DNA from: Vigna angularis
Taxonomy: Eukaryota; Streptophyta; Magnoliopsida; Fabales; Fabaceae
Assembly (NCBI RefSeq): GCF_016808095.1
Contig: NC_068974.1
Span: 28,256,825 to 28,320,824 of the forward strand
DNA length: 64,000 bases
Direction of reading: 5' to 3'
Shown here: piece after piece, positions 61,459 to 64,000 of the stretch
Layout: each line of letters starts with the position of its first letter
How positions within the stretch are numbered: position 1 is the stretch's first letter
Program-made: the position numbers and the translations under genes
Notes under the pieces: model-generated
The model's database searches: none
Seen by the model: only the letters and a program-made list of their open reading frames with translations
What the model was told of the DNA's origin: nothing

Positions 61459-61746
61459 GACTGGCCGAGAAGAAGCGGCGCGTGACGGCTGGTGCGGAGG
61501 CTCCGGAGGACGGGACCACTAGGGTTGGGTTGCGCTTCTCAAGGCGCACCTAACCCTTGACTTCGTCGGAGCAAACGACGTTCGGCGGCGGCGGCGACGC
61601 CGGACTGGCCGGAAAGAAGCGTTGCGTGGCGGCTGGTGCGGAGGCTTCAGAGGACGGGACCACCAGGGTTGGGTTGCGCTTCTCAAGGCGCACCTAACCC
61701 TTGACTTCGCCGGAGAAAGCGACGTTGGGCGGCAGCGACGACGGCG
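61459..61746. repeat. GC-rich 144-bp tandem duplication in the copia leader
   Basis: AGGGTTGGGTTGCGCTTCTC occurs at 61521 and again 144 bp later, with flanking GAGAAGAAGCGGCGCGTGAC-like and CACCTAACCCTTGACTTCG strings also duplicated. It lies between PBS and gag of the inverted half and is far GC-richer than the surroundings. Confidence 0.88.
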
Positions 61747-61816
61747 GGCACCAGAGCGAACGACGAAACTGACAGTGAGATGTTGTCGTTGACGATAGAT
61801 GAAGAAGACAGAGAGT

Positions 61817-61831
61817 TGGCTCTTGATACCA
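61817..61831 (-). other. Primer-binding site (initiator Met tRNA type)
   Basis: The minus strand reads TGGTATCAAGAGCCA three bases inside the LTR, matching the iMet tRNA-complementary PBS TGGTATCAGAGC apart from one extra A. It identifies this LTR as a 5' LTR. Confidence 0.85.
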
Positions 61832-61834
61832 ACT

Positions 61835-62001
61835 TGAAGTTGAGAGAAAAAGAAAAAACTTATATTTTTGATTAAGCAAAAGTGATACACTTTACTACTA
61901 TTTTATAGAAGCAGTAGTTCTGAAAGATAAAAAGGCGGGAAGCCCCTAACAAAACCCTAACATAAGAATTAATAATAAAATAATGACATTATACTTCAAC
62001 A
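61835..62001 (-). repeat. Copia 5' LTR in - orientation
   Basis: 167 bp. Starts TGTTGAAGTATAATGTCATT on the minus strand at 62001, followed by the PBS. Confidence 0.92.
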
Positions 62002-62700
62002 GATGATATGGCAAAAGACAATGCTAGCGTGTCATTTTTTAAGTGTATTCTTGGTGACGTGTTAGTGAATGGGTGCAGAGATGAAATTTAAGAGTGCACT
62101 TGGTATTTTTTGGGCTAGGTCCAAGCCCTCTTTTCTTACTCTTCATATTAGAAGCCACTAGGGTTTCTTTTTTTCTTTTTCAGAATCAAAGGTCTCTTCT
62201 CCACCTTCATTAGCGGTAACTTTGCCCTCCGCATGACCAATGTCATCGTGCCTCCCTCTGGCCGGCCAAAATTGTCGTTGGCGAAATCGATTGTTGCTAG
62301 AGACACCACCAGCCACTACGACGTTCCTCCCTTCGTGCGCTCGTGAGGTAAGCTCTAACACCCTGAAGCATCGCCAGTGACAATGTTGCTCGCGCCTCCG
62401 TCGCTCGTCGTCGGAACGACTTCGACTGATGAGGTTGCCAGCGCCGTCAACGATGCTCTCCCGTGCAAGTCACCGCCGCGGCCAAGTCAAGGTCATCGCT
62501 CCTCCTCACCGATCAAGAGCGCCGCCACAGACCACCATCCTAGTCCTCCCTCGCGCAGAACCAGTTACCGTAACGATCATCAAGCTCGACCAGAGATATT
62601 GTCACCGTCCTGCAACAATTTAACCTTTTCGTTTTTCCTCTTTTGTGAGTGACAGAGAGGAGTTAAGCTACTTCTATTCGAAGCCGAAAATAAGTCATTA
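62002..62700. other. GC-rich gene-like island, unidentified
   Basis: 62150-62660 is GC-rich with many CG dinucleotides. The string GGCCGGCCAAAAT…TCG…GGCGA…TCG near 62260 resembles CGGTCGGCCAAAATCTTCGC near 51428 in the MULE at 51093-52543. No protein family recognised. It may be captured sequence shared by MULEs. Confidence 0.4.
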
Positions 62701-62994
62701 AGCCAAATAAGATAGATTAAGCCAAATAATTAATATGGCATCTCTCACCAAGAAGATATTATATTGATTCCTAATAAAGATATTATATTGATTCCTAACC
62801 TATCTTATGTAATATGTGTCGAGTTTATATAGAAAAATTATTCCGATGTTACAAATGTTTATAATATTTAAGAATGTACTTTATATCAGTTTAAACCAAT
62901 ATAACATGTTTTATATTTTTTATATCATTAGTATTTAATAATTCAATTAGTAAAAAAATATGTTATGAGAACGAAGAGACATTCAAATTCGATA

Positions 62995-63082
<88 letters not shown>

Positions 63083-64000
63083 TCTCATCTCCTTCTTTTT
63101 TTGTTCAATCTATTTTCATTTTCAGGTTGACATCCTATCAAACAAATTCTCCATAGTCAAAATTAAACTTTACTTTGAAGTTTTGTCTTTATTGTACCTA
63201 TCATTTCATATATATTCTCTTTATTACGTACAGGGGCTAGAATAGATATCCTAAATAGTAAAAGAAAAATCTAATACCATAAAAGTGTAACACATTTATT
63301 AAAATTTTCTTTTACATGCCAATTACTATTTGGGTCGATTTTAATATTTTTATTAATGAATAATATAATGACTATGAATTTCATTGAAGGTTATGATGTT
63401 GTTTACCCTTGCTCACATGCAGTGTTTCGTCCTCTAACCTAAAGTGAGCTAGAAAAAATCATATGAACCTTCCTGTTTTTCTTTTCCAAACAAACTATTA
63501 GGTTTACTTAAATTTGAAAATAGCACTCTGGCATGATCGTCTTATCAACTAAGTTCCTATAATACAAAAAAAAATAATGGTATATTTGACAAAAAAAATA
63601 ACAATAATAGAAAGACCTTAATATTTAAAATATAGAAAAAAAAAAGAAAAAGGCAAAGGAAACATGTAGACCATATATATTCCTTATGAGGACTATTGCT
63701 GTCTCTTCTGGGACCCTCAGAAAAAAGAGAAATAAAAAAAGAATAAAAAAGTGAATGAAATTAGCAAAATTAACGGGTACAGATAAGATAATCACTTTAT
63801 TTTAAATTTTCTGCTTCATCAACATTTTGTGCATTTTATCTCCATGGCTTTACACAAAGTAAATGAATTAATAATAATTTAAATGTACATTTCTTTTGAA
63901 AATTGTTTAAGAATAGCATGTGCATGTATGTCCTGCGACTTGATAACGGTTGAATTTACATACTTAATTTTGATACTAAAAACACTCTTTTTAACTTAGA
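62701..64000. other. AT-rich spacer
   Basis: No gene recognised. Confidence 0.6.
62998..63080. repeat. (TA)n microsatellite
   Basis: About 41 TA units. Confidence 0.97.

Larger units (their letters stand above)
56799..62001. mobile_element. Composite Ty1-copia element with inverted halves
   Basis: The left half (+) runs from the 3' part of gag through pol to an LTR at 60282-60449. The right half (-) runs from an LTR at 61835-62001 through primer-binding site, leader and gag, stopping inside gag at about 60450. So the two LTRs face opposite ways and the + LTR end is fused to the - gag. About 175-185 bp of gag is present in both halves (56796-56975 and 60460-60640). GATGA occurs just left of the junction (56794-56798) and right after the outer LTR (62002-62006), a possible 5-bp TSD. 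Confidence 0.88.

Noticed and set aside
62965..63156. Frame of alternating Tyr-Ile
   Set aside because: Translation of the (TA)n microsatellite. The same applies to the frame at 10129-10338.
1..64000. CRISPR arrays, bacterial operons, rRNA or tRNA genes
   Set aside because: No evenly spaced repeat-spacer arrays. Composition and introns are those of a plant nucleus, and I recognised no rRNA or tRNA. The only tRNA-related signal is the retrotransposon primer-binding site.

Overview
This is a plant nuclear window, most likely from a papilionoid legume of the Phaseolus/Vigna/Glycine type. I base that on very high AT content, many long (TA)n tracts, GT-AG introns, plant-specific families (DUF3774 wound-induced protein, AGO4-like Argonaute, DUF248-type methyltransferase, F-box, MULE-borne GRF zinc finger) and the transposon types present. 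The species is an inference. I see no host gene that looks intact across the 64 kb. The window is a graveyard of nested mobile elements and captured gene fragments separated by AT-rich spacer.

Layout. 1-3548: a wound-induced (DUF3774) pseudogene on the + strand, a decayed multi-exon AGO4-like fragment on the - strand, and one terminus of a CACTA element (end at 3548), which may have captured both. 3549-9075: a MuDR-type MULE with 136-137 bp terminal inverted repeats (TIRs), holding a broken transposase gene (+) and a convergent GRF zinc-finger gene (-). 9076-12679: spacer with small TIR elements. 12689-14085: a Pack-MULE with a perfect 9-bp target-site duplication (TSD), carrying an F-box first-exon fragment. 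14149-17165: an internally deleted CACTA with a 3-bp TSD and TNP2-family remnants. 17166-33380: mostly spacer with several poorly defined repeats. 33380-34115: a Ty1-copia fragment. 36764-37813: a TIR element inserted in a (TA)n tract. 45400-48310: a decayed Ty3-gypsy pol split by a 1018-bp CACTA with a perfect 3-bp TSD. 51093-52543: a MULE inside a (TA)n tract. 53823-56673: a MULE containing a second, very young Pack-MULE (54190-55533, 211-bp TIRs with one difference) that carries methyltransferase exons; both have perfect 9-bp TSDs. 56799-62001: a composite Ty1-copia element in which the pol half and the gag half face each other in opposite orientations. The rest is AT-rich spacer with a GC-rich gene-like island at 62150-62660.

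No genes here form a pathway. What the window shows is layered transposition: MULEs and CACTAs picking up host exons (AGO4, F-box, methyltransferase, perhaps DUF3774), inserting into each other and into TA microsatellites, then decaying by stops and frameshifts. The most unusual structures are the inverted copia composite, the nested Pack-MULE pair, and the two-gene MULE with a GRF zinc-finger/transmembrane gene. All family assignments are from recognition of motifs, without database searches.
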